Below, in pieces: positions 22,414-33,240 of a stretch of DNA of 64,000 nt. Both the position numbers and the translations under genes were made by a program. The stretch spans positions 13,578,001 to 13,642,000 of the forward strand of contig OX485806.1 of assembly GCA_950295325.1 (NCBI GenBank), given 5' to 3'. The stretch comes from Polytrichum commune (lineage: Eukaryota > Streptophyta > Polytrichopsida > Polytrichales > Polytrichaceae). A model generated the notes under the pieces. That model did not search any database, was not told the DNA's origin, and saw nothing but the letters and a program-made list of their open reading frames with translations. How positions within the stretch are numbered: position 1 is the stretch's first letter; each line of letters begins with the position of its first letter.

Positions 22414-24380
22414 ACATGGCCAAAGAACATGTAGACTACTTAATGACAATATGTGTATTTAATGATACAAAATGTTGGTTCATGCTAGACATGATTGTGT
22501 GACATAAACAACAATTGGGTATTGCTACTAATTACCTCGTGTATATTACTAACCCTCTATGTGGATTTGGTTGGTGGCATGGGCACATGTGAGGCAAATC
22601 CTTCATAAATTTGGTAGCGCAATCAAATTTTGTATCTCATTTTTCTTTATGTGTTTGTGCTATGCTTAGGCATTCTACAAAGTTGATTAGAATACAAGGC
22701 AAACATGTGTGTTGCATATACTTCAAGCATTATTGATGTCGTCTCTTACATTTTGAACTTAATATGGAGGATGGTTACTAGTTTATGGTTACTTGATACA
22801 AATAGTCTCTTTTGATATGAAGAAGGTAAACCCTAATAGGCCTAAACTTGTAGTTTTAACTATTTACTTTGAGAAAGACAAATGGATTTGAGTATACTCA
22901 TAGGTAGTTTGATGTTGTTGGACATAGTTCTTCCATGAAGGATCGTCCCACCCGCCCTCCCAATGTTTGAAAGATGCATAGATATGTAGGACAATAGAAG
23001 GCCTATGAAAAGAGGATGTTTATAAGACTTTTTGAGCTTGAAAGTAAGCCTAGATTTGCACAAGAAATGCCTAGCTCTCTCCACGTAAGGTAGATGGGTC
23101 TTAAGTGGCTCATTTTCTTAATCAGACCCCTATACTTGATTGGTATGTGGTTCGGTGAGGACCAAAGAGCAAACATCATAAATACACATGTTAGAAAATA
23201 TATATTGGACTATGTCTTTGAATAATGATAATCACTATACACTTAATGGTAAACACAATTGGGAGGACTTGCATATCCACTTAAGAAATCAACAAACATG
23301 CACTTCCAATAATTATAAATAAATAAAAGGAGGTATGATTTTCAATCTAGTTTTTGCAAATGTTTCATCGTAGATTTGCTAAGAGCATGTTCACATGTTA
23401 TCAATATAGGGCCATGCAATGGGACAAATGTTGGGTTTAGCTTGGAACTAGACCCATGTGTCAGGCCCAACCACTATTGTACCGTTGATGGAGCCTGGAA
23501 AGCTCTCCCGGGCCGGAATAGCTTGGGTCTATTGAGGCCCAACTTTCAACTCCTATATAAGAAAATAAACTACCAATACATCACAATCTTTGACCAAATA
23601 GAATCTTAGCTTCAACTATTCTTATGTAAAACCATGTGTATTGTAAGATATTAGTATTGATCGTGGGACCCACAAATCATGAAGCTCATATAGAGTGAAT
23701 GTGTGCGACATATAACGAGGCTACTCCCCTTTAACAAAATGTTACTTGATTTCGTACCCCTTTGTGTTTGAGTTTGGTGTGCAACGTATAAAAATGCCCT
23801 AATTTTTATGCAAAATGAGTTTTGTTTGTGTGAATCTCATCAATAGAAGTTGGAGAACATGAAAAACAAACTGAGTAAACACCCACATACAATAAGAAAT
23901 CCCACGACGTTCTCAACTACGCAATGCACATAAAGATGTCGATGTTGGAAGAGTGGCGGCGAACAGAAGCGAGTTCTATAACCCTAACCACTTCAACATT
24001 TTTTTATTTTAGAAACCCTAAACCCTTTTCACTTTTTGGTTTCACATTTATGTAATTGATTACTTGGACTCTTGCTTTGGTCACTTCATTACTTTGTTTT
24101 ATGATTTGAATTGGCTGACAATGGGAGCCGAAGTTGAGTTTGTATACAACGTACTCCGTTTTGTACCTTAAAACGGAAGACTCAAGTTTCCAATTGAGCC
24201 CCACTTGTCCAAGCGAGGGCCCACCTTGGAATAGAAAGCAATGATTATAAGGATGAAATCACGGGGGACGAGTGTCTTCGGGCAGCCCGCGAAAGGAACT
24301 GCCAGGGGGAGGCACCTTCGAGGTAAAATTCGGTCAGAGAATCGGCGGATATTCGACATATCCATCGGTCGCCGTCCACT
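22414..24380. other. Intergenic stretch with a dispersed repeat
   Basis: No gene is supported. 23118-23380 and about 23805-23900 together match 43938-44285 (see the repeat entries). The roughly 430 bp between them contain a TATATAAG and look like an inserted sequence. 24.0-24.38 kb leads into the PLAC8 gene promoter. Confidence 0.5.
23118..23900 (+). repeat. Second dispersed repeat family, copy interrupted by about 430 bp
   Basis: TGGTATGTGGTTCGGTGAGG, ATTGGACT, GGGAGGAC and TGATTTTCAAT occur here and at 43938-44285 in the same order. The match stops near 23370 and resumes near 23810 with GTTTTGTTTGTGTGAATC, so this copy carries an insertion. A shorter piece with GGTATGTGGTTTGGT occurs near 37510-37600. 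Confidence 0.7.
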
Positions 24381-26220
24381 CTTCCTTCGAACCTTCTGGG
24401 CTCGGAGCAGGAAGCAGCAGCTACGCGCTTTCCTGCCGTTGCTTGTTGTTGTTGTTGTTGTTCACCACGACCTCGACCTCCTCCACGATCACGATCATTT
24501 TTCGATCTTCCTCCCGCATTTGGGATTACATTCTCGTCCTCTCCTTCATTCTTCTGCAACACATTCCCATACTTAACTCACACATCCCCGTGCAACACTT
24601 TGAAGTAAGTATTGTTTTAATTTTAATTTAATTTTCCTTTTTTCCTTTTTCGGTGGTCTTCTTTCTTGCTCTCGCTCCTTTCTAAATTCTTCACCCGATT
24701 CCGTGGCGGCATTCGTCCGTGCGCGGCCGCAAGTAAGATCCTTCTTCGCACTGGTTTGAGTGCAGTTTTGTGTGCGGATCCGGTGTTTTGGAGAGTCTAC
24801 CTTGTTGTGTTTTGGTTTTGGTTTTGGATTTTTTGGTTGCTTGGAGCGGAAGCGACGGCCCGGGTGGTTTGTAGAACGTTGGTAAGAGTGCTGTGACTCT
24901 GGCCCATCTTGGTCGGCGGGGGAACACGGCTTGTTAGGTTTTTTGGTTGTTTTGTTCAGAGAGGGGAAGAATTGTGTTTCGTGCTTGGGCTTGTTTCGTC
25001 ATTTTCTTGCGGTTTCTTGACGAATTTTGGTTTTTTTGGTTTTTGGTTTGTTGAGTGGTTAAGTTTAGTGTTTTCTGTCTTTGTCAATTTGCGTGGTCGG
25101 TGTCTTAGTTTCGTCTTTGGACAATTGGATTAGGTATCATGTAATAGGCAGGCAACGTTAATGGGCATGTTTTTGCGCTGTTTTGATGTATTGTCCGCCA
25201 CTTTCCTTTAGTTTAGAGCAGTTTGTAAGAGAGTGCATTTGCTTTCTTCTCAATGATCAGACTCGGACTGACAATCTCGCTCTCGACTGGTCCAAGTGTG
25301 GAATTACGTCGTTGACGTATATGATTGCAACTCTAGGTCGAAGTAACGCAACTAGTAAGTCGAATGTTCTGTTCTAGTTTGCGAAACCCTTGTACGAAAT
25401 CATAAGAATTTTTTTTGTCTTGCGGGGTCGTAAGACTGATACTTGACTCTCGCTTACCAATTAGGGCAAATATCATGAGCTATGTGGAATTTGTCGCTAA
25501 TTTTATACTGGATCACCTTCGGAACAAGTTTACATTATTTCGTGATGGCAGATCGATCCCGACATCTCTGTGTCCTTCTTACCGGAACCACTCGTGCAAA
25601 TTGTGCAACTACAGACTAGGCTTAGACCCACCTCGCAATTACTTCTGTATTGGCATGTCCTTCTGAAGCCATGCTAGAGAAGTTTATTGAATCAATTGCA
25701 TTGTCTCTTCATTTACAAGAAAAAGTAATGGTATCGGGCAATGCCAACATTATGACCAGTTTCACAAAATATTGGCTTACGTTGGAAGGTTATGGTCTTG
25801 AGGAGTTGACATCGGGTTGTGATTCGGTAATGAGGAGTACCTGGAGCAATCTGGCTTACCTTGCTATCCTAGTTGACAAAAGGAGAGGACGATCGTACAG
25901 TATGAATGCTTGAGATGACGCTTTGGGTTATCTTGTTGATGTTCTCTTCCTTCAGTTTTGGAATTCTGCCAATTCTTAGTATCCATCAGTCGAAATTTGT
26001 ACATTTTGTTCTGAAGGATGCTAATAATGGGTTCCCTGAGATCTATGTAGTGCATGAGGATCAGTGAAGCAATAGTCGTGTTGTGAAATTCCCAACTACC
26101 ATCACTTCATCTATCTCTTGAGCATCGTCTTACCTACTTCACTAACGCTTCATATTTCCAGTATATGACACAGTTTGGATTGCACCTGACCCATATTCAT
26201 TTTTGTGTAGGTTTTCAAAG
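24380..26220 (+). promoter_or_regulatory. Probable promoter, 5'UTR exon and leader intron of the PLAC8 gene
   Basis: 24.4-24.6 kb is rich in CT and CTT motifs, like a plant 5'UTR, and ends in GAA followed by GTAAGT at 24605. From there to the acceptor at 26209-26210 the sequence is T-rich and intron-like. The open frames in it do not resemble proteins I know. A long leader intron is the simplest reading; more than one leader exon is possible. Confidence 0.6.
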
Positions 26221-27547
26221 ATGACTCAAACAGAGGAGCAGACTTTGGCCGAGCAAGAGGCATTGCTCGCAGAATGCAAATTGTACAAGGGGGAGAAGGA
26301 GCCTGACACTAAGGATGCTCCAGTAGAGAGTGACGAGGCTGAGGTGGTTACTGGATTGCCTGTAACAGGGCCGGCGACCACCATTATTGGTGCCCCAGTC
26401 CATCGTGCTCCTTGGTCAACTGGAATTTTTGCTTGCTTCGGAAATGGTGATGAGCATTTCAGCAGCGACCTTGAAGTTTGTGAGTGTCTACCATCCTCTT
26501 GTTTAATTAAAAATGTATGCTATCAACTTCTCACCAAAGTCATCCAAATCTAGAAGTATGCCTCACCAGGGCACTTGGATGAGGACATTCCCAGTTTCTA
26601 ATTAAGTACATAAATGAGAACATTTGCAGTCTTTAATTTGTGCTGCCTGTGATTTGACCATTTGGTGTGGATACTGCGCTTTTAAGTTTTGAGGATTTTG
26701 GATCATCTGCTATGCAAATTGTACTCAGTAAGTTTTTGTGCATGTGCACCTCCTGTGCATTAGAAGGTTGCTAATTATCTGTATTTTTCCAGGTGTCCTT
26801 GGAGCCTTTGCACCATGTGTTCTGTATGCCAGCAACATGGAACGTCTGTACCCAGGGGAGAGAGTCTTCACTGATCACTGCCTGCATTACAGCTGCCTTT
26901 ATTTTCTGGGCTCTGCTCTATTCAATGCCAACAACCTTGCCCCATGCTTTTCAGCAGGATCGCGTATTGCACTCCGTCGCAAGTACAACTTAGAGGTGAG
27001 AATTTCTTGCCCACTTTTCTTTTAATTTTTTTCCTGCTCACATGTAGGTGAATTTTTGCTAGACACTTCATTTAGTAACATAGCTTAACTTGACACTGAA
27101 CCTGTGAACACTCAAACGAAAGGGGCTCTGTCATCTTTAGAACTTAGATCTGGGGATTCAAGGATCTTTCGATTATGCAAATGAACACACCCCTTTTATT
27201 TGAGTGGTCACAGGTTCGGTGTTGGTGTTATGTTGAGCTACCTTAATGCGCTTCAAGGTTTCTGAGAGGTTATCAGATAGTGGTTGCATGTGTAATCTTG
27301 TGACATTGTTTGATTGTAGGGTGATGGAGACAGTTGTGGGCGCCTACTCACTTGTTGTGGAGGAACCAATGAAGACAACAGGGAGCGATGTGATTCAATT
27401 TGTGATATCTTCCACCACAACCTTTTCCACACCTGTGCTTTGTGCCAGGAAGGACGGGAGCTTCGTCGCCGAACCCTGCATCCTGCTTACCAACCTTACA
27501 TGCCTATGACCCCTCCTATGGAGCAACATATGACTCCTCAGATGTAG
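26221..27547 (+). CDS. PLAC8-family protein (229 aa, three coding exons)
   Basis: Coding exons 26221-26479, 26793-26995 and 27320-27547 join through GT-AG introns into 690 nt; the Cys87 codon is split by the first coding intron. The first about 85 residues are acidic and disordered-looking. The PLAC8 domain spans about 70-205 with CFGNGDEHFSSDLEVC, GAFAPCVLYASNMERL, FTDHCLHYSCLYFLGSALF, SRIALRRKYNLEGD, CGRLLTCCGG and FHTCALCQEGRELRRR. A short Met/Pro/Gln tail follows. It matches the plant PLAC8 subgroup with the CALCQE-REL-RR signature; members are Cys-rich, often membrane-associated, and linked to cell-size control or metal handling, but the function of this one is unknown. An AG acceptor at 26209-26210 lies just upstream of the ATG, so a 5'UTR intron precedes it, probably starting at GTAAGT at 24605. 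Confidence 0.94.
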
Positions 27548-29750
27548 CAGACCTGAATTTCTTTTCATGATGCGTATGTTAGCACCGCCATTGGGTCCAC
27601 AGGCACTATTCCTCCGTCATTCCCTATGTTCATTGATTCTTGTGAGGGAAGCGTATTTGGGCTGCACTAGCCAGTTGAAATACTGGCAGTTGCTTACCAC
27701 CTTATTTTTGGAGAAGAAACAATGTGCTCATCAAGTTTTGTCACTGCATAAGGTCTTGAAAGATCACCTGGTTATGATTACCAACAGTTTGTATTGCTCT
27801 CTGTAAATATATTGGTACATTTGGTATAAATAAGCTCAGTTCTTATTTCACCAGAGGTTTACGTGGCTGAATTTCTTGTTTCTATTTGTGTTGTCAAGGT
27901 TACTTAAATCTTGTTCTCGCTTATAGAGTTATATTATGTGAATTTCAATCAGTGTAAGTTACCAGCAATCAATTATTCTGGTAGCAGTGAATCGTATTCG
28001 TAACTCCGAATCAAATCCTTTTGGCTTCTCGGACCTGAAATTCATTTTCATTTCATTTCAATGTGTACACCCACACAGAGAATATAGTCAATTATTGCAG
28101 TCATATCTCTAAAGTGTCCTATATTCTATGTGAGGAGTCTGAATAATGTGTGGCCTTTGTGTTGGTATTTGTATCACTACACTGATTATCCAAATTAGTG
28201 TGTTGCTATTTGAAGTTATGCACTGCAATAATGCTACTCAGGAATTCAATTTTTACTCATGAAAGTTCAATGGGTTAATTGGACATCATAGAACGTAAGT
28301 GACTTTTGCTTGGCAACATATTACATTCTCAATAAATTGCACACACTAGTTGGGATAATCAGTGTACTTTTGTTGCCATAACATGCTAAATGTTATATGG
28401 ATATCGATATTTTTTTCCACAAAAATGCTCAAATAGGGCAAACATGTCCCAATTGTTTCTGCTAAGATTCAACCATTATATGCCGAAACACTTCTCAGAA
28501 GCCTTGGCACCCTCAAACCATCTGTGATGATTGTCAAGCCTGCCAAAAGTCCTGGAGGAAATTTGTCAAATAAGTTGCAGGTGGGCCTTGAGTTCTCAAC
28601 AGCACAGCTGTTGAGTCTTCAGATGTGCTAAATACCTAGAACGCTACTTCCACTGATTGTTTGTGGGGGACTCACAGAAGTTTCTTCAGAGTCGACAATC
28701 GAAAGATGAAATTAGAGCATGAATCTAGCTACTAATACGTGGAATAGTTTGTGAATTTGACCAGACTTCTTCTGAGATAGTAACATAATAATGTTCATTT
28801 TGTTCAATTGCCAGCCACGTGCACGCTGACCATATCCTTTGCAAGTGTGAATTAGAATTAACTTAGTGAGAATCTGCAACGAAGGTTTGACATTGAAGAA
28901 AGCTGCAGCTACTGGACATATGTACGATTCTGCAAGATGTTTAGCCACCATAGCCGCATGTTTTTTATGCGTATAGATTTTTGTTTGCATTTTCTGTTCC
29001 AACAGTACAACATACTCGTCAAGTGTATGTGGACTCTAACTTGCCAATATAAACTGAGACGCCCCAAATTGCCCCAATTGGGGTATTTCTCTGAACCTGA
29101 CATAAGTAGCTCAAAACTCACACAACAGTCTTAACTTTCAGGCGGCCGGATAGTTGAAAACGTCAAACCCCACAAACTAACATTCTAACCACTTGTCTCA
29201 CTGCAAAGGCCATTGATGCGAAATTCAATTCAATGCTCATCTTTCAGTAATGGGATCTCTCTTGTTATGCAGTTTTATGTGTCTTGATCAATTTGCAAAA
29301 AACTTGCATGGCGTGTGATATATACTACCAAAAAGAACACTGCCAAAACTCCTTCCAGGTTTTGGTGGTTTACAGGAGGCCATGGTCACTAGAAAGAATG
29401 CAAGGTTTTAAGCCTAGAAATATATATATTCAACCTCTGTGCCGCTTGACTCAGGTGTGGAATTATCTAGAAGAGAGACGAAAGTATGCCTCCTAAGAAT
29501 TATAGATAAGTGGACAAGTAAGTAATAAATTCCTTCAATTGATTCCAGATCTTCCACAATTACAAATATGAAGACAATTCTTGATATATGTCGTTCTGAA
29601 GTGTCGTGGCTATGGTGGGTGCCAGACATTTGCATTACCACATATTGAATGGGTCCAGCCTTTCCAGTAGGAGTTTCATATACATCAGTTTCAAGGTTTG
29701 AACCCCTTTTGAACAAGCTCAATTAACTAGAATCACAGCACTTACAATTG
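27548..29750. other. 3'UTR of the PLAC8 gene and intergenic DNA
   Basis: The PLAC8 3'UTR probably ends near 27850, after TATAAATAAG at about 27825. From there to 29.75 kb I see only AT-rich DNA with short unrelated frames on both strands. Confidence 0.45.
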
Positions 29751-29799
29751 GATTCAAACAGTATCATTTGAAGTATCGTGACATATGTGGGGGTGATGA

Positions 29800-30018
29800 T
29801 TCTCAAATGATATGTGCTTTTCCACTTCTTGCACACGTTCTCGCACTTTCTGTTGTTGCACTTGGAGCAAGTGGCGGAGCTGTAGGAGAAGGTGAGGCAC
29901 TTGACACCATAGTCTCTGCAGTTCTTCACATCATTCTTGACGCATGCTTCACATCCATTTTGGTGGTAGTCGTAGTTGCAGTCCTTGAATCCGGATTTGC
30001 CCCACGCATCAATAAGAA
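29800..30018 (-). CDS. Possible exon of a cysteine-rich protein (partial)
   Basis: Read on the minus strand after a TGCTAG acceptor-like site near 30019, the frame encodes DAWGKSGFKDCNYDYHQ, GCEACVKNDVKNCRDYG, KCLTFSYSSATCSKC and NNRKCENVCKKW. That is ten cysteines in about 60 residues, several in CxxC or CxxxC spacing. Such density is typical of secreted disulfide-rich or zinc-binding modules, but I do not recognise the family. No start codon, signal peptide or confident partner exon was found; a minus-strand stretch near 29600-29700 could be another exon. It may also be a pseudogene fragment. End points are approximate. Confidence 0.4.
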
Positions 30019-30179
30019 CCTAGCATTGCCATTTACAAAGTGGATCAGAGGACTAAACCTGGGGTGGCAACTCAAACAAATAATTACATGGGGCTCGTCC
30101 AAAAATTTCACAAAGGCATAGATTATGTACACATGATTGTACATATAATCTAGATTATGTTTCAAGTTATCTGGATTCA

Positions 30180-31150
30180 AGAGTTTTAGAAGCGAAGCGG
30201 GAGAGAAGCCATTGAGAGAAGTCGGGAAGAGAGTTAGGGTTAGGGCTTACAAGCCAAAATAATCTATATCATCTTCACAAGAATTGTAGATTATGTAAAT
30301 GATAATTAAGTATGATGGAGACCATATTATGGACAAGCCCCCTTGTCCAAGAGAAAGTCCACATTAGTTTCAAATCATTCATGTATGATAATACATAGAC
30401 ATGTTCAAACCAAAAAAATATTACTTATTATGGACAATCTCAATGTGCACTACATCACTCCATTCTAAGTTTTGAAAAATTATTCTTTGGTATGAATGTA
30501 CAATGATAATATGGATGGATTGTCTGTTACAAATTATTTTGCACTAGTTGCCACCCCAGGGGACTAAATGAAACTTGGATACTCACATCATGAACATGTC
30601 CTTAGCAACCCGACCTCCGCATCAACATGCACATGCGCACTCTGCATCCCCATAGATGTCAAGGGTTTGCATACATCTTGGTGTTCATGAACACCATGTG
30701 TCGAATGGAACATGTCGTGAATCACCAACTTTAGCTTCGTTCGAAGTCTTCTCATACTTTGTCTGAGGGGGAGAGCTAAGGAGCCGCTAGTGTAGCCTCT
30801 TTGTGGGTCTGACCGCATCAGAAGCCAACTTGTGCTCCGACCGGCTCTTTGGAGTTGTGGCTTGCCCGACCTCAAAGGTGACATCCCCACAGTTGCCCGC
30901 CTCATTATCCACCGCTGTTGATGTTGGAACGCTCCCATGGCCCAAACTACAATTGCGCTTGGACTCATGGGGTGTCCTAATGACATGAGTGATGTATGCA
31001 AAACAACCAACTCCCAATCAATAGTCTAGTTGATGCAAAGGATAACGCTAATGTGTGCAAAGGATGCCGATCGACCAGTGAGCCTAGCTAACTCTCTATT
31101 GCAATGACGAATCACTATCATGAAACGTACAGAGATATCGAACTTAGCAA
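30180..31150. other. Unannotated stretch with degenerate coding-like DNA
   Basis: Minus-strand frames at 30588-31017 contain a stretch reading GVGCFAYITHV and basic/Ser-rich text that could be eroded copia-type polyprotein, but the match is too weak to call. No intact gene was found. Confidence 0.3.
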
Positions 31151-31302
31151 ATCAAAGATTTAGACACAATCTAGGATGTAGTTTCCATTGACGCACAATA
31201 CAACAATATTAACCTTGAATACTGGGATCAAAGATTTAGACACAATCTAGGATGTAGTGTCCATTGATGCACAATACAATGATAACCTTGAATACTTCAC
31301 GC
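31151..31302. repeat. Tandem duplication, two 76-bp units
   Basis: ATCAAAGATTTAGACACAAT starts at 31151 and again at 31227. The units share nearly every base through CCTTGAATAC. It lies in non-coding DNA. Confidence 0.85.
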
Positions 31303-31699
31303 GATCGGATGACCCAAAGCTTACTACCTTGACCTCTGCATGCACATGATGAAAGTGCTTCATCTGTAAGCTTCCATGAAACACAGACTTCATGTCAAGG
31401 CTCAAGATTACATACCTTGAGGAGGAGGAGGGAGGGGAATTATCGATCGTAGAAGAGCATCGTACCTCTCATCAATCCAACATAAAAACTTGACCTCCCT
31501 GTACGATTGTTGCGGTTCATCTCAAATGACCTCAAGTAGTCTTCAGAATCAATTCCGGTGTCAAATCAACCATGGATCTGAACATGGTGTATAATAGGGA
31601 TTTTCAATGGTCTGTAACAGCTGGGAGGTGTAACCTCCTCTTGTCACCTGAGCAGGGGCAGGGACGTGGGAACATGGAGTGCCGTTTATGGGCTTCCCG

Positions 31700-33240
31700 G
31701 ATTCTAAAATAAATTTCATTTCATTCATTCATTGGCAGTGCAAACCCGGAGCAATGTGTGTCCGGGGAGGTTTTTGGGCATAATTGGTCGAGTTCCTAGT
31801 GTTACCAATTCCAACCGGTTACATGTTGACATTTAAAATTGAAAAAAACTAGATTAATTTGAAGTATATTCTCTAAATTCCTCTAAATGATGGGTAATTT
31901 TCTTGAGGTCTTGGACTTCAACCGGTTCATCTGTAACTAGCGGGTTGGTTCTCTTGGTTCATTGATTCGGAGTGACCGAGCAACGGAGAAAAAGAAAAAG
32001 AAATATAACGCCCGTCTCTAGGTACCGGCGTGAATGTGGGCCCGTTGGCGTAATGTTGATCACGGTTGCATGTAGTGCAACTTAAGGTGTTATGCCTCCT
32101 TTGGGAGGTGGGCTCTGGTGGTGTAATAGTTGTCCCAAGTTGATTGAAGGGGGGAGAAGGGGGGGATGGGTGTTTGTTTGTTGCCGAGTTTTCTTTTGTT
32201 TAGGTCGAGGTATGTGAGGTATTTGATGGCATTCTTGTGTATACTTTTCATGAGGTTTTTAATGCTTGATTTTGGGATGTTTAGATTTGCAAGTTTTTCA
32301 ATGGAGTGTTCATGTATAGCGCCTCTCACCCCAGTTGTGATGGTAATGAGGGGGCTGGTTTTCCATCCAATGTTTTGTATGATGTTAATTAATAGGTCGT
32401 ATTTGGAATATTTGTGTGTGAGGGCTTGATCGGGAAATTTGTCATGGTAGTATGTGAATTCTATGAATTGGACTGTGAGTGCAGGAGAGGGGGATATTGG
32501 TGGTAGAGTCTGGTTTGGGGCTCCTATTATGCATAGGATGTCCGGTCTTAATTTGGCTTGATATTGGCATGTTATTTGTGAACATGTGCATTTGGGGAGC
32601 TAGTCTAGGACTGTTTGGTCGGGTGAGGTCATTTGTCTCTATCGTTGTTATGGCACAACGTGCAGTTGGGATTTTGGTGTGTGAGGGGCCAAAAGATGTT
32701 TATCCTATGGTTACCCATGTATTGGGCATATCCAAATTTTAAAGTTATAGTGATTTGAGCGTTTGTCATACTTTCAATTTTCCAAAACTGGTTGGAGAGT
32801 TTATGATTAATTTGGTTATTTGATAACCATTTGTCAATGTATGGAAATATGTATTTGGCTGCTTCAGATTCACAATTTCTAAGTTCTTTTATTATGAATA
32901 CGTGGAGTTTATGGATGGCTCCGTCGTGTGTGGCTGTCAGGCAACTTGCTAGCCAGTATGGGGTAGGGTGAGCTATGTGTACGTGAAGTGTAGTGGTTGA
33001 TTTTTCTTTACGTGTTCCTTTGTTGGCTAGTGTGTCAGTTGTTTCGAGTAGCAAATGGATAACATGTCTAAATGTTTTTGACATGCTTCCATGTAGTACC
33101 ATCTTTTTTTGTCTGATGTAACTACACTAATTATGGTATATATAGTTTTGAGGTATTTTTCACACCAGAAACATAGTGAACTCACATTCATTATCAACCC
33201 ATGTGGTTGAATATCGGAGGTCCACATTGTACTTAATAAA
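31700..33240 (-). mobile_element. LINE remnant A (3' part, minus strand)
   Basis: Minus-strand frames at 32090-32329 and 32629-33102 match those of LINE remnant B: HVHIAHPTPYWLASCL, YIDKWLSNNQINHKLSNQFW, MTNAQITITLKFGYAQYMG and MRGAIHEHSIEKLANL. This is the C-terminal part of a non-LTR retrotransposon ORF2 after the RNase H domain. The coding part is broken into several frames. Downstream, in the same orientation, come a copy of the 200-bp repeat (31761-31960) and then a TGAA-type simple tail near 31700, as expected of a LINE 3' end. Confidence 0.75.
31761..31960 (-). repeat. 200-bp dispersed repeat, copy A
   Basis: On the minus strand it reads AGTTACAGATGAACCGGTTG ... TGTCAACATGTAACCGGTTG ... 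TATGCCCAAAAACCTCCCCG. It sits at the 3' end of LINE remnant A in the same orientation. Confidence 0.85.

Noticed and set aside
24241-24631. Frames of 105-119 codons on both strands
   Set aside because: They overlap one another in the simple-sequence-rich promoter and 5'UTR of the PLAC8 gene.
30588-31017. 140-codon minus-strand frame, possibly copia-derived
   Set aside because: The resemblance is limited to a few residues and the alternative frames are equally open; I could not support a call.
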